Under the pieces are notes generated by a model. It was given only the letters and a program-made list of their open reading frames with translations. It had not been told where the DNA came from and ran no database searches. Source: Bacteroidota bacterium (lineage in GTDB: Bacteria; Bacteroidota; Bacteroidia; AKYH767-A; OLB10). From it: DNA of 64,000 bases. Location: positions 1 to 64,000 of the forward strand of contig JAGVTU010000010.1 of assembly GCA_019136655.1 (NCBI GenBank), given 5' to 3'. Both the position numbers and the translations under genes were made by a program. Within the stretch, counting starts at the first letter, position 1, and each line of letters starts with the position of its first letter. Below, one piece after another: positions 1-9,345 of this stretch.

Positions 1-1
1 A

Positions 2-2818
2 GCCACTACCCTCGCGGGCAGTGTAACATTAAACCCGATGCAGTGCGATACGTTTACGGTGAGCGGCTACTTTACGCAGTATGGAAGTTGTTTTTATAAT
101 GTAGCCACCGTAACTTCACCTGCCAACACCACCTGGCAGGACAGCGTGTGTGTGAATGTAACTTATCCCTGCACAGACAGTACCACATTAATCATTCCTG
201 CCAACACCTACAGCACAACATTGGATTACCGATATGATACATTGAACATTTACATTGCAGGAACACTGTATGTGAACGACACACTTAAACTGATGCGTTG
301 CACGGTGTATATGGATGCACAGGCACAAATAACAGTAATGAATGGCGGATATCTGGACATAGACAGCAGCACCGTAACGGGTTGCACCAACATGTGGCGC
401 GGCATAACGGTAGAAGATTTTGGAGAAGTGAAAATACATGAAGGCAGCCTGATAGCCGATGGCGATACCACTATACTTGCAAAAAACAAATCGAAAGTAA
501 ATATTGACAATGCCCATTTCAGGAATTTTGTTTTGGGTGTTTACATACCGCCAAAAGCAGGAACATTTTATAACGGAACTACTTTAACTGTGCAACAGGC
601 CACTTTTGAATTTAATGCTTTCAAACCCGATTATGCAGGGCAAAACCCACACGGCAGCAAATCGCAATGCGGAGTAATGCTCAGTGACTGGATAGGAACC
701 ATAGGAGGCGGTACGCAGTTTATGGAACTGAATTATTTTAACAACTTAAATACAGGCATTGTAGGCATTGGAAGTATGCTTACGATAAAAAGAAGTTGTT
801 TTAAAAATATAAATTACGACAACTTTTATAATGAACCATACAGAGGCACGGCAATTACAAACATAAAGAACAGCAACTCCAACACAACCACACTTAGGGT
901 GCTTCCGGAAGTATGGAATTACATAACTGTTGACAGCAGTTACAGAGGAATTTATGCAAACGGTTCAGAGTTAACGGTAAATTATATACATTTACTCAAT
1001 GTAAGAACAGGGGTTGAAAGTAAAAACAGTCCCTTATTAAGTACAAATATGGTTACAAATTGTACGATAACTGCAACGCATAGCGGAATTTTTTGGAATT
1101 ACAATCCGCTTGCGCGGTTCATGTATGCCAATGACAATAATATTACCATTAACGGCACATCACAGGGGGGAGGTTTCTTTTCTGTTGTAAACAGCGGCAT
1201 TTATATGAGTGAGTTTTCAAACGGATTTGTGCAGTACACAGCCTCGGGAAACACTATACACACAAACAATGCAGGTTTTGGAATTTATGCAGGAGCGCTT
1301 ACCAATGCCAAAATAAAATATAATGATATTGGCATGACAGGAAGTGGAACAGGAATTTCCGTAAATAAAAATATAAATGCAAGTGTAAGTTGTAATACCG
1401 TTAGAGGAAATTATGCAGGAAGCAGTCAGGCTTCTGCCGGAATAGCAGTAAACAACAGCAGTAATAAAACAACCATGTACTGCAACACTGCGGACAGCAC
1501 ATACAGGGGCTTTTTCTTTGGTGGCGCATGTCCTAACACGGTATTAAAAGGGAATGAAATGACTAACCATTTTAACGGACTTTACCTGAACAATGGCGGA
1601 ACATACATAGGAACACAGCCTAATCACGGTAATAAATGGAACGGAACATTTGGCAGCTTTGGTGCGGTTAATGCAGCAGCACAACCATTATGGCAATTAT
1701 CCGCTTTTACTGTCAGCCCATTATCAGGTGCTGCTTATAATCCTGTGGTTAGTCCAAGCACAGGCTGGTTTTTCCCTGACACAACAGGCAGTACATTTTA
1801 TTGTTACAGTTCCATTGTTTGCAGCTCACTACCGCCTGCATTAGTTGATTCAGCATTGAACGCCATGATAGCAAACGGTGAAATAGAACCCGAAGAATAT
1901 GTTGCAGAAACAAAAGCCATTGCAGAAGAATATCTATACAGAGAGTTAGCAGATGATTCCGCTTTACGGTTCAGTGATTCCACCTACATTCAGTTTATGC
2001 TTGAAAAAGGGTTTGAAAACACAGCTTATTTATATGACGCGGAAGAATATCTAAGAGCAGCATATTCCATTGACACATTTTATATGAGTTTGGTTGATAG
2101 CTGTAATTTACAAATCACCATTCTGACGGACAGCATTGAAAAGTTGAATGAAGAAGGATTAACCGATTTGATAGAGCAGGCTATTTATACAATAGATTTT
2201 CTTAATCAAACAATAAATAATTTATACATTCAGCGTGAGGCAACATTAAACAATAATCTTGAAAATGCTGAACTGCAAAATGAATATGTTACAAATGGTG
2301 AACTGCCTGAGATAAACGCAGCATTAATGAATGAGATAGAAATTAATTATCTTGAATCGGGTGGAAATATTGAGATATTGCAAAATAATTATTCAAACAT
2401 TTATTCTGTCGCTATGCAATGTCCATATTCAGGTGGTGGAGCGGTTGAGAGGGCAAGAAGTTTAATTTCATTTATAAATGATTCTGTTATTTATAATGAT
2501 GATTTAGTTTGTTTGCAAAATGGTGTTTACCGCTTTGCAAATGATTCAATAAATACACAGGAGTTAAACAAAATCATTGTTCAGCCAAACCCAACAAATG
2601 ACAAAGTTGAAATTTTATTGATCGGAAATTTTAAAAACGGACTTTGTGAAATAGAAATAAAAAATTTGCTTGGAGAAGTTGTTAAATCTGATGTTATGAA
2701 TTGTAATGATAAGCAAAAAGCAATTGATGTTTCAGGGCTTGCACGAGGTGTTTATTCTATTAATGTAAGTGTACAGGATATTCAAAATCTTACAACTAAA
2801 CTTGTAATTATTAAATGA
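2..2818 (+). CDS. T9SS-secreted beta-helix surface protein (5' end outside window)
   Basis: The reading frame is open from base 2 with no stop before the first ATG at 38, so the gene begins left of the window. The first two thirds are rich in N, G, T and S with short repeated strands, as in right-handed parallel beta-helix proteins. Bases about 1840-2400 encode a different segment that looks largely alpha-helical, rich in E, D and L. The last about 80 residues (from QPNPTNDKVEI) are a T9SS type A sorting domain with the usual PNP start and a basic VIIK end. The protein should cross the outer membrane by T9SS and stay attached to, or leave, the cell surface. Its stop overlaps the next start by 4 bases (ATGA), so the two genes are probably co-translated. 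The ligand or role is unknown; adhesin is a guess. Confidence 0.85.
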   Translation, partial: ATTLAGSVTLNPMQCDTFTVSGYFTQYGSCFYNVATVTSPANTTWQDSVCVNVTYPCTDSTTLIIPANTYSTTLDYRYDTLNIYIAGTLYVNDTLKLMRCTVYMDAQAQITVMNGGYLDIDSSTVTGCTNMWRGITVEDFGEVKIHEGSLIADGDTTILAKNKSKVNIDNAHFRNFVLGVYIPPKAGTFYNGTTLTVQQATFEFNAFKPDYAGQNPHGSKSQCGVMLSDWIGTIGGGTQFMELNYFNNLNTGIVGIGSMLTIKRSCFKNINYDNFYNEPYRGTAITNIKNSNSNTTTLRVLPEVWNYITVDSSYRGIYANGSELTVNYIHLLNVRTGVESKNSPLLSTNMVTNCTITATHSGIFWNYNPLARFMYANDNNITINGTSQGGGFFSVVNSGIYMSEFSNGFVQYTASGNTIHTNNAGFGIYAGALTNAKIKYNDIGMTGSGTGISVNKNINASVSCNTVRGNYAGSSQASAGIAVNNSSNKTTMYCNTADSTYRGFFFGGACPNTVLKGNEMTNHFNGLYLNNGGTYIGTQPNHGNKWNGTFGSFGAVNAAAQPLWQLSAFTVSPLSGAAYNPVVSPSTGWFFPDTTGSTFYCYSSIVCSSLPPALVDSALNAMIANGEIEPEEYVAETKAIAEEYLYRELADDSALRFSDSTYIQFMLEKGFENTAYLYDAEEYLRAAYSIDTFYMSLVDSCNLQITILTDSIEKLNEEGLTDLIEQAIYTIDFLNQTINNLYIQREATLNNNLENAELQNEYVTNGELPEINAALMNEIEINYLESGGNIEILQNNYSNIYSVAMQCPYSGGGAVERARSLISFINDSVIYNDDLVCLQNGVYRFANDSINTQELNKIIVQPNPTNDKVEILLIGNFKNGLCEIEIKNLLGEVVKSDVMNCNDKQKAIDVSGLARGVYSINVSVQDIQNLTTKLVIIK

Positions 2819-4344
2819 GAATAATTAATTATAATAAAGCAAAGCATTTATTATGCCTTGCTTTATTATTTAATGTTTTTAATTGCTTTTCTCAGGGTAG
2901 AAATTACACATGGTTATTAGGCTACCATTCTGGTTTTTCTTCATTAGAAGGCAGAATTAGCTTTACTCAAAACTCATACAATGTATTGGGTGAGCAGAGA
3001 ACAATTCCGTTTAGTGCTACTCAGGGAAATATTTCCGATGAAAGCGGAAATATTTTAATGAGCAGCAACGGCTACTTTATAGCTGATGCAACGGGTGATA
3101 CCATGTTTAATGGTTCAGGAATTAACCCAGGACCATTTGCAGAAGATTACAAAACCTATGGATTTCCATTGCCCTATGGCAATATTATTTTGCCTATGCC
3201 TGATGATACCAACAAATATGTTTTGTTTCATTTAACATTAGATTATAACTCACCGTTACTTGCAGCATCAGAAATATTTTATTCAATAGTAGATATATCG
3301 TTAAATGGAGGATTAGGAGAGGTAGTAAGTAAAAATAATATTGCTTTAACAGGTTCTTTCGGGTGGAGCATGGCGGCTTGTAAACACGCTAATGGCAGGG
3401 ACTGGTGGATTGTTGCATTATCTGATAGTGGTAATGTTGCTTACAAATTTCTTTTAGCCCCTAATACTGTTCAGTATGTAGGCAGTCAAAATTTACAAGT
3501 TCCTGCTTTTCCTATATGGGCAGGACAACCAACGTTTTCACCTGACGGAGAAAAATTTGCTTTTTCGCATACTCAAAGCATTGGTTCAAATCAATATCTG
3601 CTTGACATCAGGTTATTTGACTTCGACAGATGCACAGGCACATTTTCAACTAAAATGTATCTTGCGTTTGGTGATAGTACAGGTGGCTTTGGAGTTTCTT
3701 TTTCGCCAAACTCACAATATTTATATGTCAGCAGCTTTCAGCAGATTTATCAATTTGACACCGATACAATAAACATACCTGCAAGTATTACGATTGTTGC
3801 AATTAATGATACTTTTTTATCTGCACCGCCTGTTTTTTACACAAATTTTCATTCAATGTATCTTGCTGCAAACGGTAAGATTTATATTACCTCTACAAAT
3901 GGTGTTTTAGATTTACATGAAATGGATTATCCTGACAGTGCCGGAACAGCATGTACTGTTAATCTGCACAACATCCACTTACCTTGTTTCAACCTTCATA
4001 CCGTCCCTAACCACCCCAACTATTATTTAGGGTGCGATACTACACAAACAAGTTGTCCTTGTTTAACAACAGGCATAAATGAAATTAATCAGCATGATTT
4101 TCGTTTCTCCATTTCACCCAACCCCAGCAACGGTAATTTTAAAATCATGTATCTGTTGCCGCAAAACAAAAGCGGCACGTTGCAGATATTTGATATAACA
4201 GGAAAAGAAATTTATCACCAAACTTTGCCGCCATGGAGTACGCTGCAATATATTTCATTACCCAAAATTGCAGATGGAGTGTATCAGTGCACCATCATAA
4301 GCAACAACCAACGGGTAAATAAAAAGTTGGTGGTGGTGGAGTAA
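2815..4344 (+). CDS. T9SS type A sorting-domain protein, beta-propeller-like
   Basis: 509 residues with an N-terminal signal peptide (hydrophobic LLCLALLFNVFNCF, then SQG). The middle has spaced FSPDGEKFAF and FSPNSQYLYV motifs typical of WD40/TolB-like propeller blades in Bacteroidota secreted proteins. The C-terminus (ISPNPSNGNFKI onward, ending LVVVE) is a T9SS sorting domain. The start overlaps the stop of the preceding T9SS gene by 4 bases, so both belong to one transcript and may act together at the cell surface. No enzyme motif is visible; the function is unknown. Confidence 0.85.
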   Translation: MRIINYNKAKHLLCLALLFNVFNCFSQGRNYTWLLGYHSGFSSLEGRISFTQNSYNVLGEQRTIPFSATQGNISDESGNILMSSNGYFIADATGDTMFNGSGINPGPFAEDYKTYGFPLPYGNIILPMPDDTNKYVLFHLTLDYNSPLLAASEIFYSIVDISLNGGLGEVVSKNNIALTGSFGWSMAACKHANGRDWWIVALSDSGNVAYKFLLAPNTVQYVGSQNLQVPAFPIWAGQPTFSPDGEKFAFSHTQSIGSNQYLLDIRLFDFDRCTGTFSTKMYLAFGDSTGGFGVSFSPNSQYLYVSSFQQIYQFDTDTINIPASITIVAINDTFLSAPPVFYTNFHSMYLAANGKIYITSTNGVLDLHEMDYPDSAGTACTVNLHNIHLPCFNLHTVPNHPNYYLGCDTTQTSCPCLTTGINEINQHDFRFSISPNPSNGNFKIMYLLPQNKSGTLQIFDITGKEIYHQTLPPWSTLQYISLPKIADGVYQCTIISNNQRVNKKLVVVE

Positions 4345-4411
4345 GAACTCAATTTAAAACATAACATCAAACTTTTTTATAAATAATTCACATCGCTCGC
4401 ACTCACCCCCT

Positions 4412-4425
4412 ACCCCTGAAGGGGT
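4412..4425. repeat. Small CCCC/GGGG hairpin in intergenic repeat patch
   Basis: ACCCC, loop TGAA, GGGGT forms a tight hairpin in an intergenic segment that is more GC-rich than its surroundings. There is no T-tract, so it is not an intrinsic terminator. Similar C-tract/G-tract palindromes scattered between genes behave as REP-like elements in other genomes; this identification is inference. Confidence 0.4.
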
Positions 4426-4469
4426 GACAACGCACAACATATTTGAAGTTCTTGCACACTTTTTAGAAA

Positions 4470-4502
4470 CAACCCAGCAAGAGCTTGCCTCTTGCCGGGT
4501 TG
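4470..4502. terminator. Inverted repeat between convergent genes
   Basis: CAACCCAGCAAGAG pairs with CTCTTGCCGGGTTG (one mismatch) to give a long stem between the convergent T9SS gene and uvrB. Neither side has a clean T-tract. It could end transcription weakly in both directions, or be part of the adjacent repeat patch. Confidence 0.45.
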
Positions 4503-4511
4503 CTATGATAT

Positions 4512-4590
4512 GGCTACGGGTGCGCTAAGGCATGTGTAAAAAAATTATTGCGCCAGCGCCCTCTAAGGCTACGGGTGCATGGAGGCAATG
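4512..4590. repeat. Imperfect direct repeat, GC-rich
   Basis: GGCTACGGGTGC occurs at 4512-4523 and again at 4567-4578, each followed by a related AGGC(A)ATG segment, giving two copies of roughly 24 bases with a 55-base period. This lies in the 279-base gap between the T9SS gene and uvrB and differs in composition from both. It may be a remnant of a dispersed intergenic repeat. Confidence 0.5.
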
Positions 4591-4623
4591 CAACTGTGCT
4601 TAAAAACATAACAGCACTATTTA

Positions 4624-6651
4624 TTATGCAGTATCAAATCTTTCTTTAAGTATTTTCTGCAGTTCAACCATTTCATCACGCAGTTGTGCTGCTTTCATAA
4701 AGTCCATTTCCTTTGCTGCAAGTTCCATTTGTTTCCGGGTGGCTGCAACAGCATTGTTCAATTGCTCTTTGGTCATATACTGCACCACCGGGTCGGCAGC
4801 CACTGTTACATTTTCGTTTTCAATATAGGATTGTTCCACACGAACATTGCTTACAGCAGTTTGCTGCATAATCATCTCTCTCGATTTATGTAATGGCATA
4901 GGCACCAAGTTATGCGCTGTATTGTAAGCAATTTGTTTTTCGCGTCTTCTGTTGGTTTCGTCCATTGTTTTGCGCATACTCTCAGTAATGGTGTCGGCAT
5001 ACATTATTACTCTTCCGTTGATGTTGCGTGCAGCACGACCTGCTGTTTGTGTAAGCGAGCGGTTGCTTCTTAAAAATCCTTCTTTGTCAGCATCCATGAT
5101 GGCCACCAGAGAAACCTCAGGCAAGTCAAGTCCTTCGCGCAAAAGATTAATACCTATAAGCACATCAAAAACTCCCAGTCTGAAATCGCGAAGCAGGTCC
5201 ACTCTGTCAAGAGTTTCAACTTCGCTGTGTATGTAGCGGCACTTAATACTGAGTTTGGTCAGATACTTTGCCAACTCTTCGGCCATACGTTTAGTAAGAG
5301 TAGTTACCAGCACACGCTCCCCTTTCTTCACCACACCGTCTATTTCATCCAACAAATCATCCACCTGATTTCCGCAAGGCCGCACTTCAATAACAGGGTC
5401 GAGCAAACCGGTAGGCCTGATAACCTGCTCCACAATTACTCCTTCGCACTTTGCAATTTCATAGTCGGCAGGTGTAGCACTCACATAAATTACCTGTTGC
5501 TGCAACGATTCAAACTCATCAAACGTGAGTGGGCGGTTGTCCATAGCAGCAGGCAGTCTGAAACCATACTCTACCAGATTGACTTTACGTGAGCGATCAC
5601 CACCATACATTGCGCGTAACTGTGGCAATGTAACATGGCTTTCGTCAATCACCATGATGTAATCTTCAGGAAAATAGTCGAGCAAACAAAACGGACGTGT
5701 ACCGGGAAGCCTTCCGTCAAAATAACGCGAATAGTTTTCGATGCCGGAGCAATAACCCAACTCACGAATCATTTCCAAATCGTGCGTTACTCTGTCTTCA
5801 AGTCGCTTGGCTTCAAGATGCTTTCCGTTTTCTTTGAAAAAATCAACCTGCTTCACCATGTCTTCCTGAATTTTCCAGATGGCCTGCAACTGATTCTTTG
5901 CATTGGTCACAAATATGGTTGCCGGATAAATGGCCACATGTTCATGCACATCCATCCTTTTCCCGTTTACGGGATCAATGGTTTCAATTTCTTCAATCTC
6001 ATCACCAAAAAATGTAAAACGCAAAGCCCTTTCGGCATAGGCAAGATATACATCTACCGTATCACCTCTCACTCTGAAAGTGCCCCGTTTAAAATCAGCT
6101 TCGGTGCGCGAATACAGTGCCGTAACCAACTGATGCAAAAATGCATTTCGGCTGATTTTATCGTGCAAAGCCACTCTGATAATTCCATTCAGAAAATCGG
6201 CAGGATTACCCAAACCGTAAATACAACTTACGCTGCTTACCACAATCACATCTTTTCTCCCCGACAGCAGCGAAGAAGTGGTGCTTAGTCTCAGTTTTTC
6301 AATTTCATCATTGATGGCAAGGTCTTTTTCGATGTAGGTGTTGGTAGTTGGGATAAAAGCTTCGGGTTGATAATAGTCGTAATACGAAACAAAATACTCT
6401 ACAGCATTATCAGGAAAAAATTGTCTGAACTCACCATAAAGCTGAGCAGCCAAAGTTTTATTGTGACTGAGAATAAGTGTTGGCCGCTGCGTTTGTTCAA
6501 TTACATTGGCAATGGTAAATGTTTTGCCGCTTCCGGTAACACCTAACAGCGTCTGATAACGTTCATTGTTTTTCAAACCATTAGTCAGTTGCCGTATTGC
6601 ATCGGGCTGATCACCGGTAGGTACAAATGGCGAAACTAACTTAAACTGCAT
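4624..6651 (-). CDS. uvrB: Excinuclease ABC subunit B
   Basis: UvrB is the damage-verifying helicase of nucleotide excision repair. It is loaded by UvrA, opens DNA with its beta-hairpin and recruits UvrC. The 675-residue length is normal. Visible features are the Walker A GVTGSGKT (residues 37-44), the aromatic beta-hairpin region SYYDYYQPEAFIP near residue 95, a DESH Walker B box, helicase motif VI (QTAGRAARN) and the C-terminal UVR helical hairpin (about 640-667) that binds UvrC. Read alone on the - strand. A TAnnTTTG element ends only 4 bases before the ATG, suggesting a nearly leaderless mRNA. Confidence 0.98.
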   Translation of the reverse strand: MQFKLVSPFVPTGDQPDAIRQLTNGLKNNERYQTLLGVTGSGKTFTIANVIEQTQRPTLILSHNKTLAAQLYGEFRQFFPDNAVEYFVSYYDYYQPEAFIPTTNTYIEKDLAINDEIEKLRLSTTSSLLSGRKDVIVVSSVSCIYGLGNPADFLNGIIRVALHDKISRNAFLHQLVTALYSRTEADFKRGTFRVRGDTVDVYLAYAERALRFTFFGDEIEEIETIDPVNGKRMDVHEHVAIYPATIFVTNAKNQLQAIWKIQEDMVKQVDFFKENGKHLEAKRLEDRVTHDLEMIRELGYCSGIENYSRYFDGRLPGTRPFCLLDYFPEDYIMVIDESHVTLPQLRAMYGGDRSRKVNLVEYGFRLPAAMDNRPLTFDEFESLQQQVIYVSATPADYEIAKCEGVIVEQVIRPTGLLDPVIEVRPCGNQVDDLLDEIDGVVKKGERVLVTTLTKRMAEELAKYLTKLSIKCRYIHSEVETLDRVDLLRDFRLGVFDVLIGINLLREGLDLPEVSLVAIMDADKEGFLRSNRSLTQTAGRAARNINGRVIMYADTITESMRKTMDETNRRREKQIAYNTAHNLVPMPLHKSREMIMQQTAVSNVRVEQSYIENENVTVAADPVVQYMTKEQLNNAVAATRKQMELAAKEMDFMKAAQLRDEMVELQKILKERFDTA

Positions 6652-6655
6652 TTTA

Positions 6656-6663
6656 CAAAAATA
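6656..6663 (-). promoter_or_regulatory. Putative -7 promoter element of uvrB
   Basis: TATTTTTG on the - strand matches the Bacteroidota TAnnTTTG -7 box. Its last base is 4 bases from the uvrB ATG, which would place the transcript start at the start codon. No clear -33 TTTG was found, so this remains tentative. Confidence 0.4.
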
Positions 6664-6760
6664 TTCAATGTTTGTTTATGTGACTGACTGCAGAACGAAT
6701 GATTACTTCAGGAGTTACAAACAAATTCTTAAAGCATCAGGTTTACGCTGTATAAAAAAG

Positions 6761-6786
6761 AAGAGGCTGCCATGCGGCAGCCTCTT
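6761..6786 (-). terminator. Intrinsic terminator of metK
   Basis: On the - strand AAGAGGCTGCC, loop GCAT, GGCAGCCTCTT forms a perfect 11-bp stem followed by CTTTTTTATA. It lies 20 bases past the metK stop. The stem core GGCTGCC recurs in other terminators of this window. Confidence 0.92.
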
Positions 6787-6806
6787 CACATCATAAAATA
6801 TTTCTG

Positions 6807-8066
6807 TCAGATACCGAACGCTTTTTGAGTTTCGGCAACATAATTCAGTTCTTCCCAGGGGAAAAGTTTCACCTTCACACGTTTTTCGTTTGCTTTTCCT
6901 TTGTTAAACACTTTCTCCACTGTTTTACATTCGCGCCCCATGTGTCCGTAAGCTGCAGTTTCAAGATAGATAGGCGAACGCAGGTTAAAACGTTTTTCGA
7001 TAAAATACGGACGCATATCAAATTCTTTCATTTTTAAAATGCGTGCAGCAATTTGTCCGTCTGTCATATCAACCTTGGCAGTTCCGTAAGTGTTTACATA
7101 TAAACCAACAGGCTGTGCTACGCCAATGGCATAGGCTACCTGCACAAGCACTTCGTCACACACACCGGCAGCCACCAGATGTTTTGCAATATGGCGTGTA
7201 GCATAAGCAGCACTGCGGTCAACCTTGCTTGGATCTTTTCCGCTGAAAGCACCACCGCCATGAGCACCTTTTCCACCGTAGGTGTCAACAATAATTTTTC
7301 GTCCTGTTAATCCGGTATCGCCATGCGGGCCACCGATAACAAACTTTCCTGTCGGGTTGATGTGGTATTTAATTTTGTCGTTAAACAAAACCTGCACACG
7401 CTTTGGAAGTTTTTTCAGCACACGGGGAATAAGAATGCTGATGACATCGCTCTTGATTTGTTTTTGCATCACAGCTTCTTTGGCAAAATCGTCATGCTGT
7501 GTGGAAATGACAATGGCATCAATGCGCTGAGGTTTGTTGTCGTCACTGTATTCAATAGTCACCTGCGATTTGGCATCGGGGCGAAGATATTTCATCACTT
7601 TTCCTTCTCTGCGAATGGCAGCAAGCTCGCGCAGCAGCAAGTGTGCAAGCTCAATGGCAAGCGGCATATAGGTATCCGTTTCGCGGCAGGCATAACCAAA
7701 CATCATTCCCTGATCGCCTGCACCCTGCTCTTCGGGTTTTTTACGTTCAACGCCCTGATTGATATCAGAACTTTGCTCGTGAATGGCAGAAAACACTCCG
7801 CAGGAGTGAGATTCAAACATGTATTCACTCTTGGTGTATCCAATTTTGCGGATAACCTCTCTGGCAATGTCCTGCACATCAAGATACGCTGATGACTTCA
7901 CCTCACCTGCAAGCACTACCTGACCGGTGGTAACAAGCGTTTCGCATGCTACTTTAGAAGATGGGTCGTATGCAAGAAAATGATCAATTAATGCATCTGA
8001 AATCTGATCGGAAACTTTATCAGGGTGTCCCTCTGAAACCGATTCTGAAGTAAATAAGTATGGCAT
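6807..8066 (-). CDS. metK: S-adenosylmethionine synthetase
   Basis: MetK makes S-adenosylmethionine from methionine and ATP in the cytoplasm. Diagnostic segments are the N-terminal [15 protein letters not shown], the [12 protein letters not shown] signature and the GGGAFSGKD phosphate-binding loop. I chose the ATG at 8064-8066 (419 residues, normal length). The open frame continues 49 codons upstream, but that part has no homology and overlaps the preceding gene, and a TAnnTTTG promoter box sits 27 bases upstream of this ATG. The neighbours encode an ABM-domain protein and a SAM hydrolase, so this locus holds both synthesis and hydrolysis of SAM. Confidence 0.97.
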   Translation of the reverse strand: MPYLFTSESVSEGHPDKVSDQISDALIDHFLAYDPSSKVACETLVTTGQVVLAGEVKSSAYLDVQDIAREVIRKIGYTKSEYMFESHSCGVFSAIHEQSSDINQGVERKKPEEQGAGDQGMMFGYACRETDTYMPLAIELAHLLLRELAAIRREGKVMKYLRPDAKSQVTIEYSDDNKPQRIDAIVISTQHDDFAKEAVMQKQIKSDVISILIPRVLKKLPKRVQVLFNDKIKYHINPTGKFVIGGPHGDTGLTGRKIIVDTYGGKGAHGGGAFSGKDPSKVDRSAAYATRHIAKHLVAAGVCDEVLVQVAYAIGVAQPVGLYVNTYGTAKVDMTDGQIAARILKMKEFDMRPYFIEKRFNLRSPIYLETAAYGHMGRECKTVEKVFNKGKANEKRVKVKLFPWEELNYVAETQKAFGI

Positions 8067-8093
8067 GATTTTAAATCTGAAAATTTGAAGGCG

Positions 8094-8101
8094 CAAAAGT
8101 A
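8094..8101 (-). promoter_or_regulatory. -7 promoter element of metK
   Basis: TACTTTTG on the - strand fits TAnnTTTG exactly and is followed by GC, as at several other promoters here. It gives a leader of about 24 bases to the metK ATG at 8066 and supports that start over longer readings. Confidence 0.7.
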
Positions 8102-8124
8102 ATAATAAAGTGCAATAAAAAAAC

Positions 8125-8409
8125 TCATGCTTTCTGAAGCGACCATGCCTCTGCACGCCCGCGGAAACAGGCTTTTGCCTGAGGCCATATTTCCGCAAAC
8201 AAATCGGAGGCAATGTATTTATCGAGGTCGCTCTGATTGCGCCAGATGCTATAGGTAAAATAATCTCCGGAAGATGAAATATCTTTTAACAATTCCAGAT
8301 GAAGGCATCCTTCGGAGTCAAGAATTTTTTGTTTTATACTGTTGAAAAGAATTTCGAACTCACTGCATTTTTCCGCTGTCAGCGGCAGCCTTACAATACG
8401 GGTTATCAT
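8125..8409 (-). CDS. Antibiotic biosynthesis monooxygenase (ABM/YgiN-like) domain protein
   Basis: 94 residues forming one ferredoxin-like ABM domain. Seen: the N-terminal strand [10 protein letters not shown], helix, [14 protein letters not shown], then [20 protein letters not shown], which is the usual ABM order. Such proteins dimerise; some are quinol or polyketide monooxygenases or heme-degrading enzymes, and many have no known substrate. The start overlaps the SAM-hydrolase stop by 4 bases (ATGA), so the two are translationally coupled. metK follows 58 bases later with its own promoter box. The specific reaction is unknown. Confidence 0.8.
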   Translation of the reverse strand: MITRIVRLPLTAEKCSEFEILFNSIKQKILDSEGCLHLELLKDISSSGDYFTYSIWRNQSDLDKYIASDLFAEIWPQAKACFRGRAEAWSLQKA

Positions 8410-9185
8410 AATATGTTGATTCGTATTTGTGTACCGTACGAAAAACCATACAACCCTGCAGCATCGGCCTGATTTTGCGCAATCTCAAGCAGTCCTGAAC
8501 TGTTGAACAATGCAAGCATTTGGCCGTTGCCCACATCGTCATATCGCTGACTAATATTATTAAGTACTACATCGCGCCTTGGAAGTTCTATTTCAAACTT
8601 GCGGTTTTGCACAAGGCGTTCAAAAAGTTCTCTGTCAATATTGGTGATGACATTTCCGTAATCATCAATATATACCACAGTGCCTTTTATCAGGTTGTCA
8701 TCACTTACAGGTTCAAATGATTTAAGTTCTTTTATCGCAGTCAGCGGATGCCCAAAAGTGGAAGGAGATTTTCCTTCGCTGAGATCATGCAATATCGTCA
8801 CCAGAAAACTTCTTTCATCACCCACGCTCAGTTTTTCCGACTGATCAATATAAATTACATTTTCAGGCTGACGACCTGCTACGAGGTAAAAAAATCCATC
8901 GTTTCGGCAAACAATAAAATTTTCACGGTCTTCAATCACCAACCATCCCGCACTTTCATCGCGCGAGCCTTTGTGTCCTACAGCAATAAGATGTATAGCT
9001 CCCGGAGGAAAATAATAATACGAATTTCTGAATATAAATGCCGCTCTCATCAAATCATATTTCTTGATATGATGTGTTACGTCTATCAGTCTCACATCAG
9101 GAATAAGGCTCACCAACTCTCCTTTGAGCGCAGCTACATAAAAATCGTTCGTACCCCAGTCAGTAGTGAGTGTGATAACAGGCAT
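8406..9185 (-). CDS. S-adenosyl-L-methionine hydrolase (DUF62 / SAM hydroxide adenosyltransferase)
   Basis: 259 residues of the DUF62 family. Characterised members hydrolyse SAM to adenosine and methionine using an activated water; fluorinase and chlorinase are relatives. Seen: the N-terminal ITLTTDWGTNDFYVAALKG with the ligand-binding aspartate, the DVTHHI segment and the C-terminal DDYGNVITNI motif. It starts an apparent operon with the ABM gene, with metK directly downstream. A protein that consumes SAM encoded beside the one that makes it suggests control of the SAM pool or salvage of methionine, but that is inference. Confidence 0.9.
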   Translation of the reverse strand: MPVITLTTDWGTNDFYVAALKGELVSLIPDVRLIDVTHHIKKYDLMRAAFIFRNSYYYFPPGAIHLIAVGHKGSRDESAGWLVIEDRENFIVCRNDGFFYLVAGRQPENVIYIDQSEKLSVGDERSFLVTILHDLSEGKSPSTFGHPLTAIKELKSFEPVSDDNLIKGTVVYIDDYGNVITNIDRELFERLVQNRKFEIELPRRDVVLNNISQRYDDVGNGQMLALFNSSGLLEIAQNQADAAGLYGFSYGTQIRINIL

Positions 9186-9205
9186 CTTGAAAATTGAATG
9201 AATTA

Positions 9206-9213
9206 CAAAATTA
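9206..9213 (-). promoter_or_regulatory. -7 promoter element of the SAM hydrolase operon
   Basis: TAATTTTG on the - strand matches TAnnTTTG and lies 20 bases before the ATG at 9185. A predicted leader of about 17 bases results. Confidence 0.6.
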
Positions 9214-9292
9214 TCCGATTGCGGATGAGCTACGCTGCGTCCTGTTACATTTTATAAACTTTTAAATGTTAGTGAACGTTATTAGTGCATAA

Positions 9293-9321
9293 TTTGCGAA
9301 TTGCAAAAAAAAGTAAGTTTG
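9293..9321 (+). promoter_or_regulatory. Full Bacteroidota promoter of phoH
   Basis: TTTG at 9293-9296 (-33 element), a 17-base spacer and TAAGTTTG at 9314-9321 (-7 element) fit the Bacteroidota consensus in both boxes and spacing. The predicted leader to the TTG start at 9346 is about 20 bases. Confidence 0.8.
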
Positions 9322-9345
9322 TAAATTCAGAATAACAGTAAAACA

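Noticed and set aside
5635-6288. A 217-codon open frame antisense to uvrB
   Set aside because: It lies wholly inside uvrB on the other strand, has no family features or promoter, and reads as low-complexity Phe/Ile/His-rich sequence typical of a shadow frame.
7323-7892. A 189-codon open frame antisense to metK
   Set aside because: No recognisable protein features; metK is unambiguous on the opposite strand.
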